This document shows positions 1-7,856 of a DNA stretch of 64,000 nt, one piece after another. Under the pieces are notes generated by a model that ran no database searches, was not told the DNA's origin, and saw nothing but the letters and a program-made list of their open reading frames with translations. Where the stretch lies: contig CP112999.1 in the NCBI GenBank assembly GCA_026625165.1, positions 1,302,001-1,366,000 on the forward strand, in the 5' to 3' direction. This DNA is from Methanoregula sp. Lineage in GTDB: Archaea; Halobacteriota; Methanomicrobia; Methanomicrobiales; Methanospirillaceae. The translations under genes and the position numbers were made by a program. Each line of letters starts with the position of its first letter. Position 1 is the first letter of the stretch.

Positions 1-194
1 CGCCCCATGTGATCCAGCTGGGGATAGACGCGGGAAATGCCATAGGGAAGGGACTTTACGGGGTCGATATCAAAAATAATAACGGGGATGCCTACGTAAT
101 CGAAGTGAATGATAACCCATCGCTTGAAAGCGGTGAGGATACGTGTTATCCTTCGGTCTACCAGACCCTTGTCTCGCACCTCCTCAAAACGTGA
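1..194 (+). CDS. ATP-grasp (RimK-like) ligase, C-terminal fragment
   Basis: This is the last 63 or so codons of a gene that begins outside the window. The fragment contains YVIEVNDNPSLESGED, which matches the metal- and ATP-binding end of RimK-type ATP-grasp ligases (usual form VIEVNDNPN). These enzymes join a carboxylate to an amine through an acyl-phosphate. The stop codon overlaps a possible GTG start of the next gene (GTGA at 191-194), so the two are probably translationally coupled. RimK-like ATP-grasp and GCS2 ligases often occur as neighbours, and the pair may modify a peptide or protein. The substrate cannot be told from the fragment. Confidence 0.75.
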   Translation, partial: PHVIQLGIDAGNAIGKGLYGVDIKNNNGDAYVIEVNDNPSLESGEDTCYPSVYQTLVSHLLKT

Positions 195-1312
195 ATTTTC
201 CCATGACCATTGGAACTGAACATGAATACTCCATCAATGATATGGAGTTTAACCCGCGGCCGGTATCAGACCAGATCATAAAAAAGATATGCGGGCGGGT
301 CGAGAGCGAGATCCTCTTCGGGGACGTAAAGCTTTCAAAGGAACTCCAGAAAACAGTACTTGAGTTCATCCCAAAAAAGCCCGAACACAACCTTGCCCCT
401 CTTGAAGAGCACCTGTATAATGGCATCCGGAAATTTTCCAATATGTTCCACGGTAAATACCAGCTCCTGGGGCTCGGTATGCACCCGACGCTGACCCTTG
501 ACAGGACCGCCGTCTGGGATCATGACGAGGGGGACTATTATGAGGTTTATGACAGGCTGTTTGACATACGCCAGCACGGGTGGCTGAATATCCAGGCACT
601 CCAGATCAACCTGTCGTACGCCCATGAGCATGATCTTGTCTGCATGCATAACCGGATCCGGGCGCTCCTGCCCTGTCTTGTCGCTGTCACTGCGTCCTCA
701 CCCATGGTCGAAGGACGGCTGACCGGCAACGCGGACAACCGGCTCATTTATTACCGGGAGAACCAGAAGGAGATCCCCCGGATATGCAACAGGATAATCC
801 CCGGGCAGATCAGGGAGGTCGCAGATTACCATGCAATGCAGCAGGAAATTTTTTCCAGCCTCCGGGAATGCGGGGCAGGAATTCTCTGCGAGGAATGGGT
901 AAATTCCAGCGGTATCATCATCCGGTTCTCCCGCAGGTGTCTTGAGATAAAAGCGCTTGACGAGCAGGAATGTATCCGTTCGGATATGGCGGTCTGTGCT
1001 TTTGTACGGGCGTTGCTGCGGTGCAGCGCACCACTGCCTCCCATCGACCATGAGGGGCTCATCAGCCTTCTTGAAGAGGCTGTCAGGGAAGGTACCCGTA
1101 ATTTGCGACCCGAGCTTGAGCAGTTGTATGCCTGCGCATGGCAGCACGCAACCGATGAAGAACGGACCTACCTGCCGGTTATCCGGAACCGGATCGAGAA
1201 CGGGAGCCTTGCTGAACGGATGCGCGACCGGTACGAGAACGAGGGAGATATCGTGCCCATAATGAACGATATGGCCCGGTGCCTTCTTGATAACCACCCA
1301 TATGGCATGTGA
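191..1312 (+). CDS. GCS2-family carboxylate-amine ligase
   Basis: The protein is related to glutamate-cysteine ligase type 2 (YbdK-like). It has the N-terminal GTEHEY motif (usually G.E.E), a central HPT segment and the HRIRALLPCLVAVTASSPMV region typical of the family. About 370 residues is the normal length. Members form amide bonds between a carboxylate and an amine using ATP. I chose the GTG at 191 because it overlaps the upstream stop as GTGA. The ATG at 203, which starts MTIGTEHEY, is an equally plausible start, and neither has a clear Shine-Dalgarno. Context: it follows a RimK-like ATP-grasp gene, so the two may act on one substrate. True glutathione synthesis is unlikely in a methanogen. 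Confidence 0.8.
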   Translation: MNFPMTIGTEHEYSINDMEFNPRPVSDQIIKKICGRVESEILFGDVKLSKELQKTVLEFIPKKPEHNLAPLEEHLYNGIRKFSNMFHGKYQLLGLGMHPTLTLDRTAVWDHDEGDYYEVYDRLFDIRQHGWLNIQALQINLSYAHEHDLVCMHNRIRALLPCLVAVTASSPMVEGRLTGNADNRLIYYRENQKEIPRICNRIIPGQIREVADYHAMQQEIFSSLRECGAGILCEEWVNSSGIIIRFSRRCLEIKALDEQECIRSDMAVCAFVRALLRCSAPLPPIDHEGLISLLEEAVREGTRNLRPELEQLYACAWQHATDEERTYLPVIRNRIENGSLAERMRDRYENEGDIVPIMNDMARCLLDNHPYGM

Positions 1313-1384
1313 CCAGTCACCATTTTTTACAACAACACTCTTAACCAACCCTGCCAAGAATTGTAGTAGGAGGACTGAAAAGAA

Positions 1385-3439
1385 TTGTCCAGTACGCTTA
1401 TCCGGGAAGCAGAAGGCTACGAGTTATTAAAAAAATGCGGAATCCCTGTACCCCGCTATGAGATTGCCCGATCAGCTTTAGAAGCCGCAGGTGCGGCTGA
1501 CCGTATCGGCTATCCGGTAGTGCTCAAGATTATTTCCCGGCAGATCGTCCACAAAAGCGATGCCATAGGCGTGATAACCGGTGTCGGAAACGCAGCCCAG
1601 GCCCGCGAGGCATATGATTCGATCCTGAAAAGTGCTGCCCGGTCAACACCTGCCGCGGTGATTGAGGGGGTGATGGTGGAACAGCAGCTCCCGCCCGGGC
1701 TTGAAATGATTATTGGAGGGAAGACTGACCCGGCTTTTGGAAAGGTGCTCACGGTTGGGATCGGCGGCACGCTGGTGGAGCTGCTCAGGGACGTTGAAAC
1801 CCGTGTGCTCCCCATCGACAAAAATGAGATTGTTTCCATGATCCATGGACTGCAGGGGTATCCCCTCATTTCAGGATACCGCAACGAGCCCGCACGGGAC
1901 GAACAGGCATTGGTCGCCATGATTGAAGCCATTGCCAGTCTCTTTTTGTCGCGCCCTGATATTTCGGAGTTTGATATCAATCCCCTGATCCTGTACGGGA
2001 AAGGCGGGTGTGCAGTGGATGCACGTATCTATATGGGGGAAAGCCCGCACCCTGAACCCACGCAAACCGGAAAACAGGCTATATCCGGCCTGCTGACAGT
2101 GAAATCGATCGCTGTGGTCGGTGCGTCCCCGGAACCGAGCAAAGTGGGGTATGCGATCGTGCGGAACCTCCTCACCTTTCCCGGTTCGCTCTATCCCGTC
2201 AACCCAAAACACCCGATGATCCTCGGGCGGAAAACCTACCCGGCACTCGGGTCCATACCGGGCGAAGTGGATATCGCAGTCGTGTCAGTCCCCGCCCGCA
2301 TCGTCCCGCAGATTGTGCAGGAAGCCGGAGTGAAGGGAATTCCCCTCGTCATCATCATCTCCTCCGGTTTCCGGGAAAGCGGCCCGGAGGGCAGACTCCT
2401 CGAACAGCAGGTCATGTCGATCGCCACCCGGTACGGCATCCGGATCATGGGCCCGAACTGTCTCGGGCTGATGCTTCCTTTGCAGGGAATTAATACCACA
2501 TTTGACCCGGTATCGCCACGGCCGGGAAAGATCGCGTTTATATCCCAGAGCGGTGCGATCATCACTACCATCGTGGACTGGAGCCTGCCCGAAGAGATCG
2601 GGTTCTCTGCGGTGGTAAGCGTGGGAAACCAGGCCGACTTAACGTTTGAGGATTTCATCCAGTATGCCGGTTCCGATCCAGATACCAAAGCGATCATCCT
2701 GTACATCGAGCAGATCCATGACGGCAAACGGTTCATGGATATCGTGCGCACAATAACCCCGAAAAAACCCATAGTGGCGATAAAATCCGGCGCATCGAAG
2801 ATCGGGCAGAAGGCGGCATCGTCGCACACGGGGTCCCTTGCCGGGAGCAACGAGGTATACCTTGCTGCATTCCGTCAGACGGGTGTGATCCCGGTGCAGT
2901 CGATACGGGAAGCGTTCCAGGCAGCAGAACTGCTCGCTTCAGAGGGATATCCCAAAGGTGTGCGGGCGGTGGTGATCACAAACGCCGGTGGATTTGCAGT
3001 GCTCTCTTCGGATTATGCCGAACGGTTCGGGATTGACCTTATTGAATTCCCAAAAGAAATTGTTGCCGATCTCAATGCCGTGCTTCCCGCGGACTGGAGC
3101 CGGGAAAATCCTATCGATATGGTCGGGGACTCCAGTGCGGAACGGTACGCCCGCACGTTCGATGTGATGATAAAAAACCAGGATCTGTGGGATGTCGCAT
3201 TTGTCATCGCGGTCCCCTCCGCGATCTCCGACCCGCTCCGCGTTGCAAATGAACTCGTGCGGTTCTCCAAGCATACCCACAAGATGATCGTAGGCTGCAT
3301 GATCGGGGGGGACTCGATGAAGACCCCGCTGCGTATCCTGCGGGATGCAAACATCCCCAACTTCCCTGACCTTGAAGACGCATTCAGGGCAGTCGGGAAT
3401 ATCTGCACAAACACGGGCATGTGCTGCCGGTTAAAATAA
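1385..3439 (+). CDS. Acyl/acetyl-CoA synthetase (ADP-forming), single chain
   Basis: This 684-residue enzyme interconverts acyl-CoA + ADP + Pi and acid + CoA + ATP. Residues 1-230 are an ATP-grasp domain (YPVVLKI, VHKSDAIGV, EFDINPL). Residues from about 240 are a CoA-binding Rossmann domain (SIAVVGASPEPSKVGYAI), followed by ligase-CoA domains with SSHTGSLAGS near residue 480, which holds the phosphorylated histidine in this family. The order is beta (ATP-grasp) before alpha (CoA-binding), the reverse of the common archaeal alpha-beta fusion. The start is TTG at 1385, about 10 nt after the strong GTAGGAGGACT at 1366-1375. The acyl substrate cannot be read from the sequence. It appears monocistronic. 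Confidence 0.88.
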   Translation: MSSTLIREAEGYELLKKCGIPVPRYEIARSALEAAGAADRIGYPVVLKIISRQIVHKSDAIGVITGVGNAAQAREAYDSILKSAARSTPAAVIEGVMVEQQLPPGLEMIIGGKTDPAFGKVLTVGIGGTLVELLRDVETRVLPIDKNEIVSMIHGLQGYPLISGYRNEPARDEQALVAMIEAIASLFLSRPDISEFDINPLILYGKGGCAVDARIYMGESPHPEPTQTGKQAISGLLTVKSIAVVGASPEPSKVGYAIVRNLLTFPGSLYPVNPKHPMILGRKTYPALGSIPGEVDIAVVSVPARIVPQIVQEAGVKGIPLVIIISSGFRESGPEGRLLEQQVMSIATRYGIRIMGPNCLGLMLPLQGINTTFDPVSPRPGKIAFISQSGAIITTIVDWSLPEEIGFSAVVSVGNQADLTFEDFIQYAGSDPDTKAIILYIEQIHDGKRFMDIVRTITPKKPIVAIKSGASKIGQKAASSHTGSLAGSNEVYLAAFRQTGVIPVQSIREAFQAAELLASEGYPKGVRAVVITNAGGFAVLSSDYAERFGIDLIEFPKEIVADLNAVLPADWSRENPIDMVGDSSAERYARTFDVMIKNQDLWDVAFVIAVPSAISDPLRVANELVRFSKHTHKMIVGCMIGGDSMKTPLRILRDANIPNFPDLEDAFRAVGNICTNTGMCCRLK

Positions 3440-3459
3440 AAATTTCAGGGAGGAGCAGG

Positions 3460-5142
3460 TCAGAGGCTGATCTTTTTTAATATCTGGCCATTTTTAAAAA
3501 TCGTGATCCCTCCGCCGCTCTGCGAAACGACGATCCCGACTGATTTTGTGACACTGGTCATTGCAGCAACCGAGTTGTGCCGTGTTCCCATCCCTTTGGG
3601 AAGTGTTACGCCGCTTGTATCAACGGTGATGTACCTGCCGGAGGCAGTAATGAACCCATCCCCGGTGACGACAAATGCCCCGTCGAGCTGGGCAAACTCC
3701 TTGATGTTCTCCTTGAGGTCCGGGTTGGTCACAACCCGCATTTCGGGGGGATGGCCTTCAAAAGAATTCAGCATGATCTGCCGGGACTTGCTCATGACAT
3801 TTTCGGCATCCCCGACAAGGAATGTCGTCCCTACTGACTTACCCTCCCTGCCTTCAATGGAGATCTCGGTGCAGATATGGAAGATGGTGTCAAAAACATC
3901 CTCCCTTATATCAGTGTCAGCCACCACCTGGTCCTTCCACGTATCCGTGCTGATCCTGATCTCGGAGCTCCCGCGCCGGCGGTCGGTGATATCGTTTCCG
4001 ATGCAGAGCACCTGCACGATCCGCCCCTCTTCATCCCGGATTGCCTTGTTGATCCACGCAATCCAGACAGGGTCGCCGTTTCTCCTTACGTTCTCCATGA
4101 CATTGATCGCATACCCTTCCGCATTGAACCCGAGATCGTTTGCCATCATCGAGAGGTCATGGCCGGAACGCGATTTCCGGGGAATGATCGTTCCGACAAC
4201 ATTCTTTCCGATCACGTCTTCTGCGGCATAATCAAAGAACGAGAGGGCATAATTATTCAAAAACGCAATGTTGCCAAGAGTATCAATCCGTATGATGATG
4301 CTCTGGGTGTTCTGCATCATCTCCCGGTACTTCACCTCGCTTTCCTTGAGGGCATCGGCAAGCCTCCTGCGTTCGGATATGTCAGTGGCAATGAAGGTCC
4401 CTCCTTTTGAGATATCATGGGGATCGATTGCCTGTGCCTGCACCTGGCAGGGGACCGGGACCTTATCCCTTCTGATGAGATCGCAGTCGGCCCGTACCGT
4501 CCCGCCGGAATCCTTCTTAATCCGGAGATCACGGAGGAACTGGTCATACTCCTCATGGTTCTTAAAGATCATCCTGATATCTTTTCCGACGATTGCGCTC
4601 TCGTCATATCCCAGCATTGCTGCAAATGGGCGGTTCACCCATTCAAGGATATGATTGCGCATCTGGAAAATTCCCAGCTGCGTTGCAGAGAGGATGGCAC
4701 TCAGTTGTTCATTCCGTGCCTTGATCTCCCGGTCAGCCCGCCTGCGCAGCATCGTCTGTTTGACAAGCATCACGAGGTCTGTCAGCGGCGAGCGGGAATC
4801 ACCTGTTTTCGGGAGCGGCAGCTCAGATCCGGCGATCACCTCGGCGATAACGACCTTGTCTTTTCCCCTCCGGGCAAGGACGATAAACGGGGTTGCGTTT
4901 CCCTGCGACTTGAGATATTTTAAAAATTCGATGCCATTCATATCTGAAACAAACTCGATGCCATTGACATCCGGCACCTGTTCAAAGCAGACGATCACGT
5001 CATAGACCCGGGATTTCAGCTTTTCAAGCGCCTGTTTTGTGGAATGGACGATTTCGAGCCGGATCTCGCCGGATTTCTCAAGGACGGACCGGGCGTGCGC
5101 CATCAGTTCGGAGGCATCATCAACAAAAAGGACAGTGATCAT
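3460..5142 (-). CDS. Receiver-like/PAS/PAS diadenylate cyclase
   Basis: This 560-residue cytosolic protein appears to make c-di-AMP. From the N-terminus it has a CheY-like domain (VLFVDD at 4-9), two PAS domains (about 140-265 and 275-395), and a C-terminal DisA_N/DAC domain of about 150 residues. The DAC domain has LDGAF (DGA at about 487-489) and GTRHNSVAA (RHN at about 521-523, the RHR/RHx position). The receiver is degenerate: the phospho-acceptor Asp is Phe53 (VIVCFEQVP), and a 9-residue in-frame duplication follows (NGIEFVSDMNGIEF). PAS sensing, not phosphorylation, is therefore the likely input. The ATG at 5142 has GGGGAA upstream. A GTG 15 nt further upstream is possible. Confidence 0.85.
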   Translation of the reverse strand: MITVLFVDDASELMAHARSVLEKSGEIRLEIVHSTKQALEKLKSRVYDVIVCFEQVPDVNGIEFVSDMNGIEFLKYLKSQGNATPFIVLARRGKDKVVIAEVIAGSELPLPKTGDSRSPLTDLVMLVKQTMLRRRADREIKARNEQLSAILSATQLGIFQMRNHILEWVNRPFAAMLGYDESAIVGKDIRMIFKNHEEYDQFLRDLRIKKDSGGTVRADCDLIRRDKVPVPCQVQAQAIDPHDISKGGTFIATDISERRRLADALKESEVKYREMMQNTQSIIIRIDTLGNIAFLNNYALSFFDYAAEDVIGKNVVGTIIPRKSRSGHDLSMMANDLGFNAEGYAINVMENVRRNGDPVWIAWINKAIRDEEGRIVQVLCIGNDITDRRRGSSEIRISTDTWKDQVVADTDIREDVFDTIFHICTEISIEGREGKSVGTTFLVGDAENVMSKSRQIMLNSFEGHPPEMRVVTNPDLKENIKEFAQLDGAFVVTGDGFITASGRYITVDTSGVTLPKGMGTRHNSVAAMTSVTKSVGIVVSQSGGGITIFKNGQILKKISL

Positions 5143-5306
5143 GAGAATTCCCCGCACTCGACCGACGGTACACTTCTATTTAGAGGTGGAGGTTTGTGCA
5201 ATAAATAGTTGTTGAGAAAATGGTGCTTATCAGTTTTCAGGTGACTGAAATTGGACGGGATTGATCGATCAGGTTGAAAAATCTATAAAAAAAAGCCGGG
5301 TCCATG

Positions 5307-5807
5307 TCACTCAGTATCTTCTGGATTTTCCTCGTCAGACATCTCCTCGTCATCCTCGGGCCCGGGTTTCTGGTGATACAGCAACCAGCCAGTGATAAAT
5401 ATGATGGGGACACCTATCGGGATGGAAAAACCACCGGTAAACCTTCCCAGTGCCGAGAAGCAGTACATGATCCCGCCACCGATCACAAAAAGGGATGCTG
5501 TCCTTAATAGTCCGGATCGTTCGTAGATCCACGCGCAAAGGGTGATTAAAATCCCTGTAAGCAGGAGGACACTGCCTAACGTCCAGGACGATGCTGCCAG
5601 AATGTTGTAGATCCCGGTTGTCCTGCCCTCCAGTATATAGAAGATATCCTTGTAACACAGAATGATACTCGATCCAATAGGAGACTGCTGGTACCGCACA
5701 AGGGCCCATTGAACATTGACCAGCAGCCAGTCGCCCCACATGTAGACATTGAGTGGTATTAAAAAAATAAAAGCCTGAAGAGCCAGGAGATATTTGTACT
5801 TCGCCAT
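5307..5807 (-). CDS. Membrane protein, unknown function
   Basis: I do not recognise the family. The 166-residue product has about four hydrophobic segments: ALQAFIFLIPLNVYMW near residues 8-23, then SSWTLGSVLLLTGILITLCAWIY, TASLFVIGGGIMYCFSAL and IPIGVPIIFITGWLLY. Between the first two is a polar extracytoplasmic-type loop, and the tail is acidic (GPEDDEEMSDEENPEDTE). The ATG at 5807 (MAKYKYLL) is preferred to an upstream in-frame ATG at 5960 because the intervening 51 residues overlap the next gene and are not protein-like. It lies 77 bp downstream of the winged-helix gene on the same strand, so it may be the end of that operon. Confidence 0.65.
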   Translation of the reverse strand: MAKYKYLLALQAFIFLIPLNVYMWGDWLLVNVQWALVRYQQSPIGSSIILCYKDIFYILEGRTTGIYNILAASSWTLGSVLLLTGILITLCAWIYERSGLLRTASLFVIGGGIMYCFSALGRFTGGFSIPIGVPIIFITGWLLYHQKPGPEDDEEMSDEENPEDTE

Positions 5808-5884
5808 GATGAACAGGGTACTATGTTTTTGAATTGGTAATGAGTATACCGAAAGAGTGTGAAAATAATTTTTTGTAAAAAAGG

Positions 5885-6229
5885 TTATTCCTTGCCGTGC
5901 TGTACAATGGCCAGTTGGTACATCCAGTCCATGAGCGGGTGGCATTCTTCGACAATGCACTCAAGCTCACAACCGATGCAGGGTATGAGCTCATCGCCCG
6001 CGAGAAGGTCACGCGGGTTGACCGGAAGACGTTTTACCCGTAAAAGGTAGGTCTTTACCCCGTCCTTTTTGTATTCGATCCTGTCGATAAGCCCGGTCTC
6101 TTCAAGTTTTTTTACTATCCGCGAGCATTTCCTGCTGTCCACGCCTAGTTCCTTCCAGAGCTCACTCTGGAGCACGCCTTCCGGCCTGGACTGGATCAGT
6201 TTCAATCCCTCTTCTTCAGGGTCTCCCAT
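5885..6229 (-). CDS. Winged-helix transcription regulator with Cys cluster
   Basis: The 114-residue protein starts with a MarR/Lrp-like winged helix (LQSELWKELGVDSRKCSRIVKKLEETGLI, about 20-48, then a basic wing YKKDGVKTY). It ends with a cysteine motif, CIGCELECIVEECHP, in which C84, C87, C91 and C96 are spaced CX2CX3CX4C. That spacing could hold an Fe-S cluster or zinc, so redox or metal sensing is a reasonable inference. It follows the Sm-like gene by 24 bp on the same strand. The DNA-binding role is clear from the fold. The targets and the metal are unknown. Confidence 0.78.
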   Translation of the reverse strand: MGDPEEEGLKLIQSRPEGVLQSELWKELGVDSRKCSRIVKKLEETGLIDRIEYKKDGVKTYLLRVKRLPVNPRDLLAGDELIPCIGCELECIVEECHPLMDWMYQLAIVQHGKE

Positions 6230-6253
6230 AGGTTCCTCAGGTGAATAGGTCCC

Positions 6254-6490
6254 TCAGATAAGCGGGGCGATCGTTAAGATATTGTTACCCCGGATCACGA
6301 CCGTGCCAAGGCTCCTGCCCCGCTGGTTGTCCACAAACTCAATCGTCTCGTCCATGTGGATGTTTAAATATTCGTCCACGGCGACAAGGCGGCCCTGCAG
6401 CTTGCGCCCCTCGTCCTTTATCTCAACGGATATCTTCGAATCCACGAGGGCAAAAACTTTTTTTATCGGCAAAACAATTCCGTTAACCAT
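6254..6490 (-). CDS. Sm-like (LSM) RNA-binding protein
   Basis: This 78-residue protein is one Sm fold. The Sm1 part is ISVEIKDEGRKLQGRLVAVDEYLNIHM and the Sm2 part is LGTVVIRGNNILTIAP, with the family's RG(N)N before the last strand. Archaeal Sm proteins form rings that bind U-rich RNA and take part in RNA turnover. Usual lengths are 70-80 residues, which supports the ATG at 6490. A TTG at 6511 would add seven residues. It is the first gene of a short minus-strand run (Sm-like, then winged helix). The flanking V-L-P-I-K-K region suggests a specialised lineage paralogue; whether another LSM exists elsewhere cannot be seen here. Confidence 0.85.
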   Translation of the reverse strand: MVNGIVLPIKKVFALVDSKISVEIKDEGRKLQGRLVAVDEYLNIHMDETIEFVDNQRGRSLGTVVIRGNNILTIAPLI

Positions 6491-6705
6491 CTGCCCTAAT
6501 TTGGTGAGCAAGATAATTTAAAGTTTGCTTATCGGGAAAGAAACTGGGTATATCCCCTCATGGCACCGTATGCATACCAAAAAGTTGCTTTGTCTCTATG
6601 GCAGTTGAACCTTTACCAGGAACTGATGCACCCAACCAAACCTGTTTTTGTCAGGGAATGAAAAAGAAAATAGAATTTTTTTTTTAAATAAGGCCTGAAT
6701 GCCGG

Positions 6706-7803
6706 TTATTCCCCGATGGGCTCCCACCGTTTGGCAAGTTCTTTTTCAACAGACGGGAGCGTGGTATATTCCATCTCTTCGAGCGAGAGCCTGTGCGGCT
6801 CAAACGGCCCCTGTGCCCGGATGACATCGGCAAGTTCGTTGCACCGCGCCCGCACCCGGTCAAAACCGGGATCATCGAACATGTCCGCCGGCCCAATCAG
6901 CTTCCCGTTGCAGACCTGGAAACCAAAACACAGGACACGGGGGGGCCCGTCGAAACGGGTGCAGTTGGCATCGGGGAGCCCGACCGGCATGAACGGCCCG
7001 TGATGGGACCCCCGCATCCAGCCGGCGACCAGCACCGGTGTGCAGAACGGATCGATCACCTCGCCAACTGCAGGAAACCCGCTCTGGGAACGGACAATCA
7101 TCACCGGGTCGTCTTTTCCAACGTATTTCCCGGCGAGCAGGCTTAAGCGCTGCGTGCTCGTTGAAGCGGCAATTGTTCCATCTTTTTTAAATACATGCTT
7201 GATCACGTACCGCGACGGGGCGCCGATATAGGCAAGCATGCTGTAGAGCTCTTCTGGCATGCTGAACATGATCCTGCGTTTTTTTATCAAATCGTGGACT
7301 TCAAAGACAAAACCCCTGTGCATCGACGGGTCGATCACAAGCCCCGGTGTATTGAAGGGATCCGCAAAGATCTTGTATAAAAAAAAGTTCCATGCACCCG
7401 GCTCGGTCTTGTCCGCCATGAAGACAAGAACGGGATCGGAGGCGCGTTCTTCAAACTCCATCTCGGCTACGCCGGGGCCCAAACCCCTGATGTTTCCTGA
7501 AAAAGCATCAGAGAGCATGTCCTGCCCGGCGCCATAGAGTTTGAGGTCTTTTGCTATCTTTGTGCATTCAAGGAAAGTGTCCCATGCAAGCTTGTGGACT
7601 TTTTCGTTGTCCACACCATGGGTATGCGTCATGATCAACTCGAGGTCATCCCCACAGTGGGTGACAAACGAGTCGATCAGCAGCTTGCCCTCCTGCGCCC
7701 TGAGCATCTGCGCGGCTTTCTCAAGGAGCCGGGGGTGGGTGCGGGAGTGCCCGGGAAAACTTCCCACATCTGCCTTGATAACGGATATAGTGGTCTTGGA
7801 CAT
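6706..7803 (-). CDS. Fructose-1,6-bisphosphate aldolase/phosphatase (class V)
   Basis: This bifunctional gluconeogenic enzyme makes fructose-1,6-bisphosphate from triose phosphates and then dephosphorylates it to fructose-6-phosphate. The 365-residue sequence runs from TTISVIKADVGSFPGHSRTHP through HCGDDLELIMTHTHG and the metal-binding FMADKTEPGAWN region, and includes SRYVIKHVFKKDG, which carries Tyr and Lys residues of the kind used in the aldolase step. The family is nearly universal in archaea with gluconeogenesis. It is the most downstream of four co-oriented sugar-phosphate genes, 53 bp after the class II aldolase. The ATG at 7803 is the natural family start. A T-rich stretch on the transcribed strand follows near 6660-6675. 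Confidence 0.95.
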   Translation of the reverse strand: MSKTTISVIKADVGSFPGHSRTHPRLLEKAAQMLRAQEGKLLIDSFVTHCGDDLELIMTHTHGVDNEKVHKLAWDTFLECTKIAKDLKLYGAGQDMLSDAFSGNIRGLGPGVAEMEFEERASDPVLVFMADKTEPGAWNFFLYKIFADPFNTPGLVIDPSMHRGFVFEVHDLIKKRRIMFSMPEELYSMLAYIGAPSRYVIKHVFKKDGTIAASTSTQRLSLLAGKYVGKDDPVMIVRSQSGFPAVGEVIDPFCTPVLVAGWMRGSHHGPFMPVGLPDANCTRFDGPPRVLCFGFQVCNGKLIGPADMFDDPGFDRVRARCNELADVIRAQGPFEPHRLSLEEMEYTTLPSVEKELAKRWEPIGE

Positions 7804-7856
7804 AAAAACTCACAGTTAGAAATCTCCCGTTGATACAAAAAGATTATGGTGCAGGT

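Noticed and set aside
698-1357. 219-codon minus-strand frame.
   Set aside because: It is antisense to the GCS2-type ligase and reflects its codon pattern only.
5808-5960. 51-codon N-terminal extension of the membrane protein at 5307-5807.
   Set aside because: It overlaps the end of the winged-helix gene, and its composition is not protein-like; the ATG at 5807 directly precedes the first membrane span.
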